From: Glycocaulis alkaliphilus
GTDB lineage: Bacteria; Pseudomonadota; Alphaproteobacteria; Caulobacterales; Maricaulaceae
Direction: 5' to 3'
Length of the DNA stretch: 64,000 nucleotides
NCBI RefSeq assembly: GCF_004000605.1
Contig: NZ_CP018911.1
Span: 2,170,001 to 2,234,000 of the forward strand
The stretch's first letter is position 1, and the number at the start of each line of letters is the position of its first letter. A program made the position numbers and the translations under genes. The notes below the pieces were generated by a model. The model worked only from the letters and a program-made list of their open reading frames with translations, was not told where the DNA came from and ran no database searches. Of the stretch, positions 25,971 to 34,718 are shown piece by piece.

Positions 25971-27767
25971 ATGCGCCAGTTCTGGATAACGTTTTTCGGG
26001 TCGATAGCCGGTGTCATCGCCGGTGCAATACTTACCATGCTGCTGCTCGGCTTCATGCTGGCAGCGCTGATCGCGTCTGTAGCGCAACAGGCCAGCGAAG
26101 GCCGCAGCGCGCGCGCCTCTGGCGGCGATCTGGTTCTTCAGCTGGATCTGCGCCGCGACCGGCTGGACCAGCCCTCGCGCTCACCCTTTGCCTTTTCAGA
26201 GCCGCTGTCCGTGGTTGATATCGTGACCACGCTCCAGCGCGCTCAGGGCGATAGCCGGGTACGCGGGGTTCTCGTCCGCGCCAACGAGTTTGGCATGTCT
26301 CCGGCACAGGCCGAAGAGATTCGCAGCGCCCTCGCCCGCTTCTCCGCCAGCGGGCGCTTCGTCATCGCTCACGCCCAGGGCTTCGAGGGCACAGGCATCA
26401 CGAACTATTTTGCCGTCAGCGGGGCTGATGAAATCTGGATGCAGGACACATCCTCGTTCTCGGCTGTGGGCCTTGCCAGCGAGTCGCTCTTCCTGGGCGG
26501 CCTGTTTGAGCAGTTCGGCGCACAGGCGGAGTTCCTGCAGTTCCACGAATACAAGAACGCCGCCAACACCTTTACCGAGGACGGGTTTACCGAAGCCCAT
26601 CTGGAAGCCACCAGCTCCTTCCTCAACGCCATTCTGGAATCGGCCCTGACGGCGTCCGCCGGGGACCGCGGAATGGAGCTTGCCACGTTCCGCCAGCGGA
26701 TCGTGTCCGGCCCGCACAGCGCCGAAGCCGCCTTGCAGGCCGGCCTGGTGGACCAGCTTGGTCATCCGGCCGCCGCGCGCGCAGCCGCCCTGGAGCGGGC
26801 TGGCACCAACGCGGCGGTGCAGGACATCGAGACCTATGCCCGCAATCTGGCGGCCACGCCTGCCGCCACACGCGGCCCGGTGATCGCCATGATCAGCGGG
26901 CAGGGTTCCATCATCACAGGATCGGGCCAGACCGGATTTGGCGGCGGCAATGCCATTGGCGGCGACGCCATGGCCGATGCGATCGACGCGGCGGCAGCAG
27001 CAGACGATGTGCGCGCCATTATCGTGCGCGTCGATAGTGGCGGCGGCTCGGCCATCGCCTCAGACCAGATCTGGGACGCGGTTGTCCGGGCCCGCGAGGC
27101 GGGTAAGCCTGTCATCGTATCCATGGCCTCCCTCGCGGCATCGGGCGGCTATTATCTGGCAGCGCCGGCGGACCTGATTATCGCCAATGCGACCACGCTC
27201 ACCGGCTCGATCGGAGTTGTCTTCGGAAAGATTGTCATTGATGGCGCTCTGGACCGCATCGGAGTCAATATCGAGCCTGTTTCGGTTGGCGGCGAGTTTG
27301 CCACGGCTTACTCGTCCCAGACTCCGTTCTCCGAAACCCAGCGTGCGGCCATCGAAGCCATGGCTTCGGAAATCTATGACGATTTCACTGGCCGCGTAGC
27401 CGAAGGACGAGACCTGCCGATTACGCGCGTGCGCGAAATCGCCCGCGGGCGGGTCTGGACCGGCGCGCAGGCGCTGGAACTGGGGCTGGTCGACCGCATT
27501 GGCGGCCTGCACGAAGCGCTGGAAGCTGCGCGTGAGCTGGCCGGCATCGACGCCGATGAAACGGTGCGCGTGCGCAGCTATCCGCGCCAGCCAACCCCGA
27601 TGGAGGCCCTGCAACAGATCTTCGGCCTGAGTGCGGAAGGTGCGCAGTCAGCATCGCGCCTGCAAGCACTCCTGGAGCTGCCGGAGGTGCGCGCAGCGCT
27701 GGAAGCGCGCGAGCGGGCGGGCGTACGCGGCGTGCAGATGCGTACCGACGAGACCGTGCCCCGCTAG
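25971..27767 (+). CDS. sppA: signal peptide peptidase SppA, long (67K) type
   Basis: 598 residues with an N-terminal membrane anchor (about 5-35). Two tandem SppA domains: the first carries the catalytic-type Lys in FHEYKNAANTF (near 194), the second the nucleophile Ser in SLAASGGYYLAAPADLI (near 390), followed by TLTGSIGVVFGK. The Ser-Lys dyad split across domains is the E. coli-type arrangement. SppA degrades cleaved signal peptides in the inner membrane. gggag seven bases before the ATG at 25971 supports this start. A terminator follows. Confidence 0.95.
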   Translation: MRQFWITFFGSIAGVIAGAILTMLLLGFMLAALIASVAQQASEGRSARASGGDLVLQLDLRRDRLDQPSRSPFAFSEPLSVVDIVTTLQRAQGDSRVRGVLVRANEFGMSPAQAEEIRSALARFSASGRFVIAHAQGFEGTGITNYFAVSGADEIWMQDTSSFSAVGLASESLFLGGLFEQFGAQAEFLQFHEYKNAANTFTEDGFTEAHLEATSSFLNAILESALTASAGDRGMELATFRQRIVSGPHSAEAALQAGLVDQLGHPAAARAAALERAGTNAAVQDIETYARNLAATPAATRGPVIAMISGQGSIITGSGQTGFGGGNAIGGDAMADAIDAAAAADDVRAIIVRVDSGGGSAIASDQIWDAVVRAREAGKPVIVSMASLAASGGYYLAAPADLIIANATTLTGSIGVVFGKIVIDGALDRIGVNIEPVSVGGEFATAYSSQTPFSETQRAAIEAMASEIYDDFTGRVAEGRDLPITRVREIARGRVWTGAQALELGLVDRIGGLHEALEAARELAGIDADETVRVRSYPRQPTPMEALQQIFGLSAEGAQSASRLQALLELPEVRAALEARERAGVRGVQMRTDETVPR

Positions 27768-27796
27768 CAGCCAGCTACTCGAGACTGAAAATAATG

Positions 27797-27829
27797 AGCC
27801 CGCCGGAACATTTCCGGCGGGCTTTTTTT
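27797..27829 (+). terminator. rho-independent terminator after sppA
   Basis: Stem agcccgccggaa / ttccggcgggct with a 3-base loop and a run of seven T residues. Confidence 0.9.
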
Positions 27830-27846
27830 GGTGCGCTGCGCTTCAG

Positions 27847-28893
27847 CTAGTTGGCCAGCGACAGGGCACCGAATATGACCGCCATGAGCAGCCCCGTCAT
27901 AAGGAAGAAGAAATACAGCGTGTCCAGCACGATGGTTCGCACTACCGAGCTGAACCGGCCGCGTCCGTAGACCACCCGGTTGATCCGGTAGAGATAGGCG
28001 TTGGCGTAGATCAGGAGGCCCAGCGTCGCCCAGCCCCAGCCGATCACCATGGATGCCAGCACGGTCACAGTCATGGCCAGGAACAGCGCCGCATGGAAAT
28101 GCAGCGATACGATCAGGTGATCGAAATAGAAAAAGCGCCGCCGCCACAGATACACCAGGGCCAGCAGGCCTGCGTAGACTGGCAGCAGGACGAACATGAT
28201 ACGCGGCACCCACCGGCGGGTCTCGGCCCACAGGCGGGACGCATTGTCACGAACAAATCCAAGCCCTGCAGCGTCGAGATCGCCTGTCAGGTCCGTTGCC
28301 GCACGTCCGCTCCCGGTGCTCTCCGGCGCGTCCTGCGGCGTCGCTTGCGGCGCGCCTCCGCGCAATATGCTCTCTGCCAGTCCGAGCCCTTCAACGGCCT
28401 CCCGGTATTCCTCTTCGCTCATCTCGCCGCTATCGCGCGCCTGCTCCAGCTGCTCACGAGCGGTATCGATGCCGCCCAGGGACGGATCGAAACCGATCCC
28501 CTGCCCCAGCGTCAGCGGCAGCAGAACGAAGAATATCAGGGACGCGAAGACATACAGGCGGAAGGGCGGAATGAACCGGGCACGGCGCCCGTCAAGATAG
28601 TCCCGCGATACACGGCCCGGAAACACCATCAGCGCCGGCAGGGTTTGTGCCACCCGCCCGTCCATGACGAACAGGGTCTCGACGCTTTCCTTTACCAGCG
28701 TCCAGAAGGGACGCCGCAGGCTGCGCGCGCTTTGACCGCATTGATGGCAAAACTCGCCAACCAGATCTGCGCCACAATTACGGCAGATCCCGTCACTGCC
28801 CCCATCACCGCGGTCGGTGCCGAGCCCGCCCAGAGCATCTGCCTGGACGTGCTCGACAACCGTATCTGCGGCTTCCCCCAGCGTATCGTTCAA
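27847..28893 (-). CDS. DUF3667 membrane protein with N-terminal zinc ribbon
   Basis: 348 residues. The N terminus holds a zinc ribbon (CRNCGADLVGEFCHQCGQSA, two CxxC pairs near 37-53), then RRPFWTLVKESVETLFVMDG and LMVFPGRVSRDYLDGRRARF, the DUF3667 signature. At least four membrane helices follow (LYVFASLIFFVLLPLTL, IMFVLLPVYAGLLALVYL, LAMTVTVLASMVIGW, ILDTLYFFFLMTGLLM). Function is unknown. It starts 6 bp after the oppA-like gene ends, so it may be co-transcribed with it. Confidence 0.88.
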   Translation of the reverse strand: MNDTLGEAADTVVEHVQADALGGLGTDRGDGGSDGICRNCGADLVGEFCHQCGQSARSLRRPFWTLVKESVETLFVMDGRVAQTLPALMVFPGRVSRDYLDGRRARFIPPFRLYVFASLIFFVLLPLTLGQGIGFDPSLGGIDTAREQLEQARDSGEMSEEEYREAVEGLGLAESILRGGAPQATPQDAPESTGSGRAATDLTGDLDAAGLGFVRDNASRLWAETRRWVPRIMFVLLPVYAGLLALVYLWRRRFFYFDHLIVSLHFHAALFLAMTVTVLASMVIGWGWATLGLLIYANAYLYRINRVVYGRGRFSSVVRTIVLDTLYFFFLMTGLLMAVIFGALSLAN

Positions 28894-28898
28894 TACCC

Positions 28899-30530
28899 TC
28901 AGCCTTCAGCTGAACCGTCCTCAAGATCGGAGAAGCACATCCAGCGTGTACGGTGAATGTGGACGATATTGTCTTCCCAGCCCGTCACCCGGGGATTCAC
29001 CAGCGACTTGTTCACATAGTAGACAATCGGGATGTAGGGCATGTCATCGAGCATGATCTGCTCGGCTTCCACCAGCAGACGGCCGCGTTGGTCGGCGTCG
29101 ACCGTGCGATTGGCCCGCGCCACCAGCGTGTCGTACTCCTCGTTGGACCAGCGGGTATAGTTCATCGGCACGGATTCAGTCTCGGCCAGGAACAGGAAAT
29201 TGTAGGCGTCGTTATAGTCGCCGATCCAGCCACCATCGCCCAGCTCGTAGTCGCCAGAGCGCATGTTCGAGTAGTGAATCTGCGTTTCGACGACCTGGAT
29301 ATCGACCTGCACCCAGTCTGCAATCAGCTGCCAGTCCTGCTGCACCACCGGCGCAATACGCGGGTTATCGCCCGTCGCGCGGAAGGTGTAGGTGAAGCGA
29401 AGCGGGTTGTTGGGCCCGTAGCCGGCTTCTTCCAGAAGCTCGCGCGCCAGGCGGCGGCGCTCTTCTACCGGCGCATCAAACCAGCCGATGCGCGCCGTGC
29501 CCGGATAATTGTCAACACCGGGCGGAATGAAGGAGTGCGCCGGGATCTGGCCGGCCCGCAGAATGTTCTCGGCGATGAACTCACGGTCAATCGCCATGCC
29601 GAGCGCATTGCGCACGCGGGCGTCGGTGAACTTATCCAACGTCGTGTTGAAGGAGAAATACACAATGCCGAGATAGGGGTGTACGCGCACATAGTCCGGC
29701 ACCTGCTGGCGCAGGAAGGGCAGGCTCTGGCCGGCAAAGTCGGTGATCAGGTCCAGCTCGCCATTGCGCACCCGGCGCTCGGCGGCCGCATTGTCGACAG
29801 TGGGGTAGTAGAACACCTCGTCGATGCAGACATTGTCATTGTCCCAGAACAGCTCGTTTCGGGTCACATGAACGTAATTGCTGGCCCGCCACGCGACCAG
29901 CCTGTAGGGGCCATTGGTCTGGATGTTCTGCGGCTGCACCCACGCATCACCGAACCGCTCGACGACGTGACGGGGGACGGGGAAGGTTGTGTAGTGCGTC
30001 AACAGGCCCGGCAGGTATGGCGCCGGAAACTCCAGCTCGATCACCAGCGTACGGTCATCAATCGCGCGCACACCCAGGTCTTCAGGGGTCATCTCGCCCG
30101 TATTGACGGCGCGCGCATTACGGATGGGGTAAAGAACGGAGGCATAGTTTGCCAGCGTCTCAGGCGTCAGGATCCGGCGCAGCGCGTACTCGAAATCATA
30201 GGCCGTAACCGGCTCGCCATCGCTCCACTGCGCTTCACGCAAGCTGAAGGTCCAGCTTAAGCCGTCCTCGGCCATTTCCCAGCTTTCGGCCATGCCCGGA
30301 ATGGTTTCGCCAGCGGCATCCTCGGTGAACAACCCGATGAACATGTCACCGATAATGTTGTTTTCCCACGTTCCCGACGCCTTGTGAGGATCGAGCGTCA
30401 GGGGCTCTGCCATATTGCCCCGGTGGAGAACCACCGAATCTCCATCGACATTGCTGCGGCCGCACGCGTTAAGCGCCAGCGCGGCAATACCGGCCAGCGC
30501 AAGGCTGCCCGCCTGTCTCATTATCCCCAT
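28899..30530 (-). CDS. oppA: oligopeptide ABC transporter substrate-binding lipoprotein
   Basis: 543 residues. Lipoprotein leader with lipobox LNAC near residue 20, then a family-5 solute-binding protein: NMAEPLTLDPHKASGTWENN near the start, MAEDGLSWTFSLREAQWSDG (the family signature region), YNFLFLAETESVPMNYTRWS. The protein binds peptides in the periplasm and delivers them to OppBC. aaggag seven bases before the ATG fixes the start at 30530. It is separated from oppBC by a plus-strand gene, so it is transcribed independently; no oppD/oppF ATPase genes appear in the window. Confidence 0.92.
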   Translation of the reverse strand: MGIMRQAGSLALAGIAALALNACGRSNVDGDSVVLHRGNMAEPLTLDPHKASGTWENNIIGDMFIGLFTEDAAGETIPGMAESWEMAEDGLSWTFSLREAQWSDGEPVTAYDFEYALRRILTPETLANYASVLYPIRNARAVNTGEMTPEDLGVRAIDDRTLVIELEFPAPYLPGLLTHYTTFPVPRHVVERFGDAWVQPQNIQTNGPYRLVAWRASNYVHVTRNELFWDNDNVCIDEVFYYPTVDNAAAERRVRNGELDLITDFAGQSLPFLRQQVPDYVRVHPYLGIVYFSFNTTLDKFTDARVRNALGMAIDREFIAENILRAGQIPAHSFIPPGVDNYPGTARIGWFDAPVEERRRLARELLEEAGYGPNNPLRFTYTFRATGDNPRIAPVVQQDWQLIADWVQVDIQVVETQIHYSNMRSGDYELGDGGWIGDYNDAYNFLFLAETESVPMNYTRWSNEEYDTLVARANRTVDADQRGRLLVEAEQIMLDDMPYIPIVYYVNKSLVNPRVTGWEDNIVHIHRTRWMCFSDLEDGSAEG

Positions 30531-30787
30531 GGATTTTCTCCTTGTTATTGACGGCGCAGCGCGTTTCCCCTCGCGGCCACACCAAAGCATCCGGTTTGTG
30601 ATTTGAACCAGACCATATCCGTTATCGTCTGGCGAGACTATGACATCTCTCTTTCGCTTTTCATCTGCCTGCTGCAGATGTTTGCATCAGCAGGGCCATA
30701 TTTGACGGCAGATGTTACGCTTGCATTGACACACGCCCGCGCAGCTGGGCTCTATCTGACAAAATCGACTGTCTGGAGGAATCCGCC

Positions 30788-31405
30788 ATGTTTCACACCG
30801 GCCGCCGCACCGCGTCTTACCTCGCGTTTGCCGCGAGTGCCCTCGCGCTTGCAGGCACCAGCGCATCGGCGCAGCAGCTGCAGGGCTCACCGCTGATGGA
30901 CGATCTTCTCGCCTGCCGCGCCCTGGCATCCGATAGCGAGCGCCTCAGCTGCTTGGACCGCGCTGCGTCAGCGCTGGACAGCGCCATTGGCGCAGGCGAG
31001 CTGACCGTTGTGGAGCGACAGCGGGCCCAGGCTGCGGAACGGGACAGTTTCGGGTCTGCCGTGGCTGGCACAGGCCGCTTCTTTACATCCTTGTTCAGCC
31101 GCGAAGCGGATGCAGCCGGCCCGCAAGTGCAGACATATGAGGACGGGGCTCAGCTGATCCGGGGCGCGGACGGCGACATTGAATCGCTGCGCGGCGTGCC
31201 GGTTCGTTCGGTGCGAGCCGATCCGCTCGGCAAGCTTGTCGTCACTCTGGAAAACGGGCAGGTCTGGCGCCAGATCGATCAGCGCAGGATCGACGTGCCG
31301 CGTGATATGAACGGTGTAACGGCGGACATCACGCGCGGCGCCATCGGCTCATTCTTCATGCAGTTGAGCACCAGCCACTCCCAGTTCAGGGCGCGGCGCG
31401 ACTAA
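30788..31405 (+). CDS. secreted hypothetical protein inside the opp locus
   Basis: 205 residues with a clear signal peptide (about 1-29, ending ASAQ). The start of the mature part has CRALASDSERLSCLDRAASA, a two-Cys helical motif seen in many small periplasmic proteins of alphaproteobacteria; the C-terminal domain (VRADPLGKLVVTLENGQVWR QIDQ) looks like a small beta barrel. ggagg precedes the ATG. I cannot assign a function. It lies in opposite orientation between oppA and oppBC. Confidence 0.7.
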   Translation: MFHTGRRTASYLAFAASALALAGTSASAQQLQGSPLMDDLLACRALASDSERLSCLDRAASALDSAIGAGELTVVERQRAQAAERDSFGSAVAGTGRFFTSLFSREADAAGPQVQTYEDGAQLIRGADGDIESLRGVPVRSVRADPLGKLVVTLENGQVWRQIDQRRIDVPRDMNGVTADITRGAIGSFFMQLSTSHSQFRARRD

Positions 31406-31423
31406 CGCTCCCTCATCCATGGT

Positions 31424-31542
31424 GTCGCCCCGGATTCCTGTGAGAGTCGCGCGCGCTAGCGATCCTTCGGATCGATAGCGTCGCCCCCGATTGATGTGAG
31501 AGTCGCGCGAGCGCTAGCGATCCTTCGGATCGATAGCGTCGC
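31424..31542. repeat. tandem duplication of the 3' end of oppC with hairpin cores
   Basis: A 30-base unit starting gctagcgatccttcggatcg occurs identically at 31455-31484 and 31513-31542, and flanking tgagagtcgcgcg occurs at 31441 and 31497; a partial third flank (gtcgcccc...tgtgagag) begins at 31424. Period is 56-58 bp. Each unit is a hairpin of 11 bp with one mismatch and a ttc loop. The right-hand copy encodes the last codons and stop of oppC; the left copy is noncoding downstream. Confidence 0.85.
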
Positions 31543-32419
31543 GCAGGCCATCCCCGATGAAGTTGAAGCAGAACAGCGTCAGCATCATCGTCAGCGCCGG
31601 CACGATGAGCGTCCAGGGCGCGACTTCCATATCCCGCGCGCCGTTGGAAATCAGATTGCCCAGCGAAGTGAGCGGCTCCTGCACGCCAAGACCCAGGAAG
31701 CTGAGGAAGCTTTCGGCAAGGATCACCGCCGGAATGGTTAGCGTCACATAGACCACCACCGGACCCAGCACGTTCGGCACGATATGCCGGCGGATGATGG
31801 CGAACTGGCTGACACCGGCCGCTCTGGCCGCCTCGACAAACTCCATACCCTTCAGGGCAATCGTCTGCCCGCGCACAATACGCGCCATGGTCAGCCATTC
31901 CACGGCCCCGATGGCTACGAAGATCAGGATGATATTCCGCCCGAACACCACCATCAGGATGATAACGAAGAAGATGAAGGGCAGCGAGTAGAGCACGTCC
32001 ACGATGCGCATCATCAGCTGGTCTACGCGCCCGCCGATAAAGCCGGCTGTCGCGCCCCAGAGAACGCCAATGACCAGTGACACGGCGGTTGCCACCACAC
32101 CGACCATCAGCGACATGCGCAGGCCGACCAGCGTGCGCGCCAGAAGGTCACGCCCCTGCGCGTCGGTACCAAACAGGTGCCAGTTTTCCCAGCCGGGCGG
32201 GATCTGCACGCGGTCACGATAGATGAAGCTGGAATCATGCACCCACAGCAACGGTCCGATAAACGCCAGGAAACACAGAACACCCAGGACAACGAGGCTG
32301 GCGACAGCTGCGCGGTTACGCAGCAGGCGCGCACGCGCATCATCCCACAGGGACCGGCCGCTTACCGCGGCGCGTTCCATCATTTCGGCCTTTTCGGTCG
32401 GAGGAGATGTAAACGCCAT
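31514..32419 (-). CDS. oppC: oligopeptide ABC transporter permease OppC
   Basis: 301 residues. One helix near the N terminus (AAVASLVVLGVLCFLAFIGP), the OppC-type extracytoplasmic loop ending HLFGTDAQGRDLLARTLVGL, then the BPD_transp_1 membrane domain with the EAA loop (EFVEAARAAGVSQFAIIRRH). It forms the importer channel with OppB. The ATG at 32419 overlaps the last base of oppB. Its terminal codons are part of a tandem repeat that continues downstream. Confidence 0.93.
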   Translation of the reverse strand: MAFTSPPTEKAEMMERAAVSGRSLWDDARARLLRNRAAVASLVVLGVLCFLAFIGPLLWVHDSSFIYRDRVQIPPGWENWHLFGTDAQGRDLLARTLVGLRMSLMVGVVATAVSLVIGVLWGATAGFIGGRVDQLMMRIVDVLYSLPFIFFVIILMVVFGRNIILIFVAIGAVEWLTMARIVRGQTIALKGMEFVEAARAAGVSQFAIIRRHIVPNVLGPVVVYVTLTIPAVILAESFLSFLGLGVQEPLTSLGNLISNGARDMEVAPWTLIVPALTMMLTLFCFNFIGDGLRDAIDPKDR

Positions 32420-33351
32420 CAGTCGTACTTCACTTTCGGATTGAGCGCCGCATAGAGCAGATCCGCGATCAGATTCAGAATGATGATGAGGCTGGCATAG
32501 AGTATGACCACGCCCATCACGACCGTGTAGTCACGCTGCAAGGCGGCCTGCACGAACTGGCGCCCGATACCGGGCAGCTGGAAAACCTGCTCGATCACAA
32601 TGGAGCCCGTCAGCAGCGCCGCAGCGGCAGGGCCCAGATAGCTGACCAGCGGCAGGACGGCACTGCGCAGGGCGTGGCGCACGATGACGCTGGCAGCGGG
32701 CAGGCCCTTGGCCTTGGCCGTTCGCACATAGTTCGACCGCAGCACCTCGATCATGGAGGCGCGCATGAGCCGGGAAATGATGGCGATCTGCGGCAGGGCC
32801 AGCGTTATCACGGGCAAGATGAGTCGCTCCGCCGTCATGCCATACCTTGGATCAAGCCCGCCCGTTGGCAGCAATCCCCAGTGCAGACCGACGAGCAGGG
32901 CCAGGATTGGCCCCATCACAAAGGGCGGAATGACAATGCCGATCGTCGATATGCCCACCACCGTATAGTCGGCTGCAGTGTTCTGCCGGAGCGCGGCAAG
33001 GGAGCCCATGATCGTGCCGACAAACACGGCCAGCGAGATCGAGAGCGCACCTATCACAGCCGATACAGGGAACCCCTCGGCTATGATGTCGGCGACCGAC
33101 TTGTCACGGAATTTCAGCGACGGACCAAGATCGAACCTCGCGATCCCGGCCATGTAGTCCACATACTGCTTCCAGACAGGCTGATCCATGCCATAGGCCG
33201 CCATGACATTCTGGCGGATCTCTTCCGGCATCGGGCGTTCAAGGTCGAACGGCCCGCCGGGCGCGGCGCGCATCATGAAGAACGCAACAGTGATGATCAC
33301 CAGGATCGTCGGGATAGCGACGAGCAGGCGCCGGGCGAGATAACTGAGCAT
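32419..33351 (-). CDS. oppB: oligopeptide ABC transporter permease OppB
   Basis: 310 residues, six membrane helices. Starts LARRLLVAIPTILVIITVAF, typical of OppB/DppB; periplasmic loop with MDQPVWKQYVDYM; EAA loop LRSNYVRTAKAKGLPAASVI. Partner of OppC in the peptide importer. It is the first gene of the oppBC pair; the ATPase subunits are not nearby, so either they lie elsewhere or a shared ATPase serves this importer. Confidence 0.93.
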   Translation of the reverse strand: MLSYLARRLLVAIPTILVIITVAFFMMRAAPGGPFDLERPMPEEIRQNVMAAYGMDQPVWKQYVDYMAGIARFDLGPSLKFRDKSVADIIAEGFPVSAVIGALSISLAVFVGTIMGSLAALRQNTAADYTVVGISTIGIVIPPFVMGPILALLVGLHWGLLPTGGLDPRYGMTAERLILPVITLALPQIAIISRLMRASMIEVLRSNYVRTAKAKGLPAASVIVRHALRSAVLPLVSYLGPAAAALLTGSIVIEQVFQLPGIGRQFVQAALQRDYTVVMGVVILYASLIIILNLIADLLYAALNPKVKYD

Positions 33352-33773
33352 GGAGCCTTGCGCGGTAACTGAACGAAGGCGCGAAGTCTTGGCCGCTTAG
33401 ACGTGCGCGATCAAGCAAGCCTCGCAGTCATTTCTGCGCTCCGTTACAGAGCGCCCTGTTCCAGCACTATTCGCGCGCTGCCCGCTGGCCCCTGCCCTGC
33501 ATCGCCTCCCGCAGCGCCGGGAGAGCCGCCAAGTTTTATCGCTGCGGCGACCAGGATTGCCATCAAAACAACACGAAGGCGCGCCGATATTCCCGATAAC
33601 AGTTTTCCGGTCTTTGCCATTGGGCTGTACCAACCTGTTTCAGCTTTCCGCCACTGTACGCACTGCAGCAAAAATCACGCCGACCCAGCTACTGTGCAAA
33701 ACACACCATTTGCGTTGCCAAGCCTCACCGAGGCGCTAGAGTGCGCCCGGAACCTGTCTGGGAGCCTAGCCTG
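33352..33773. other. 422-bp region with no firm gene
   Basis: Upstream region of both oppBC (minus) and the ATP-grasp-like gene (plus). The only candidate is a 58-residue minus-strand frame at 33444-33620 beginning MAKTGKLLSGISARLRVVLM with one membrane helix and a Gly/Ala-rich tail; it lacks a good ribosome binding site and I rate it weak. No terminator or operator was convincing. Confidence 0.4.
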
Positions 33774-34718
33774 ATGGCCTCTTCTGCCTGGTGGAATGAT
33801 TTCCGCTACGCCAAAGGGACGATGCATGTGAAGAAGACCGGCGCGGCGGTGCCTATCGAACCGGCCATCGTGCGGGACTTTCTGAACTGGTGCGTGTTTC
33901 ACGGCTGGGTGGAATGTGCCCGCCACAGCGTGGTGTCTGACGGGCCACGTATCTGGTTTTCGCCCGACCAGCCCAGGCCCTGGTATCTCATCTGGCCGGT
34001 CATGGCGCTTAGCCGCGCGCGCTTTGCCCGCCACCCCTCCGAAGCCGATGTGATTTTCACCTTTGATGACGCCACCTGGGTGCCGGAGCGGCCAGTGCCG
34101 CTGCATGTTCCTGTGCTGAACGCCCGCTGCAGCGACATCTCGAAAACGCATGTGGCAGAGGTGTTCGAGCAGGTCTCAGGCCGGGCCTTGCGGTGTGACC
34201 CGTTAAATTACGGCGCTCCCTATGTCGAAAAATCCGAGCAGAACGCCGCACATGACGGCCGCATCCTCTACCAGCCGCAAGCGCCGCGCGATGGCTACAC
34301 ATACCAGCGCCTCATCAACAATCTCGACCATGACGGCAATGTGCTCGACCTGAGATGCTCCACCATCGGCGGGGAGATTGTTCAGGTCTATCTCAAGCGC
34401 CGTCCGGTCGAGCGCCGCTTTGCCAACAGCAATACGCGCGTAACGCTTGCAGACCCCGCAACGGTCTTTACGGCGGTCGAACGGGCGATGATTGCCCGCT
34501 TCTGCTCAGCCATGGAGCTTGACTGGGGCGGCATTGACGTCTTGCGTGATCGCGACACAGGCGAATTGTGGATCGTTGACGTGAACAAGACCGATATGGG
34601 GCCGACCATTACGCTCGGCCTGAAGGACAAGATTACTGCCGTACGCAGGCTCGCCACCCGGCTGGACGCCTATCTGGAGGCGCGCCTGCATCAAAAACAG
34701 TCCGCGATTGCCGCGTGA
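33774..34718 (+). CDS. ATP-grasp-like protein of unknown substrate
   Basis: 314 residues. The C-terminal part has the late ATP-grasp pattern: an acidic strand ELDWGGIDVLRDRDTGELWI followed by VDVNKTDMGPT, where Asp and Asn would bind Mg-ATP; QRLINNLDHDGNVLDLRCST could be an earlier strand of the fold. The N-terminal half is unrecognised. Such enzymes join a carboxylate to an amine or thiol, but the substrate cannot be read from the sequence. gggag nine bases before the ATG supports the start. The stop overlaps the GTG of the next gene. Confidence 0.6.
   Translation: MASSAWWNDFRYAKGTMHVKKTGAAVPIEPAIVRDFLNWCVFHGWVECARHSVVSDGPRIWFSPDQPRPWYLIWPVMALSRARFARHPSEADVIFTFDDATWVPERPVPLHVPVLNARCSDISKTHVAEVFEQVSGRALRCDPLNYGAPYVEKSEQNAAHDGRILYQPQAPRDGYTYQRLINNLDHDGNVLDLRCSTIGGEIVQVYLKRRPVERRFANSNTRVTLADPATVFTAVERAMIARFCSAMELDWGGIDVLRDRDTGELWIVDVNKTDMGPTITLGLKDKITAVRRLATRLDAYLEARLHQKQSAIAA

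Noticed and set aside
33444-33620. 58-residue minus-strand membrane peptide upstream of oppB
   Set aside because: One hydrophobic helix only, no ribosome binding site and no recognised relative; kept as a note in the intergenic entry.
33403-33774. 123-residue plus-strand frame before the ATP-grasp-like gene
   Set aside because: Low complexity, no ribosome binding site, ends at the ATG of the supported gene.
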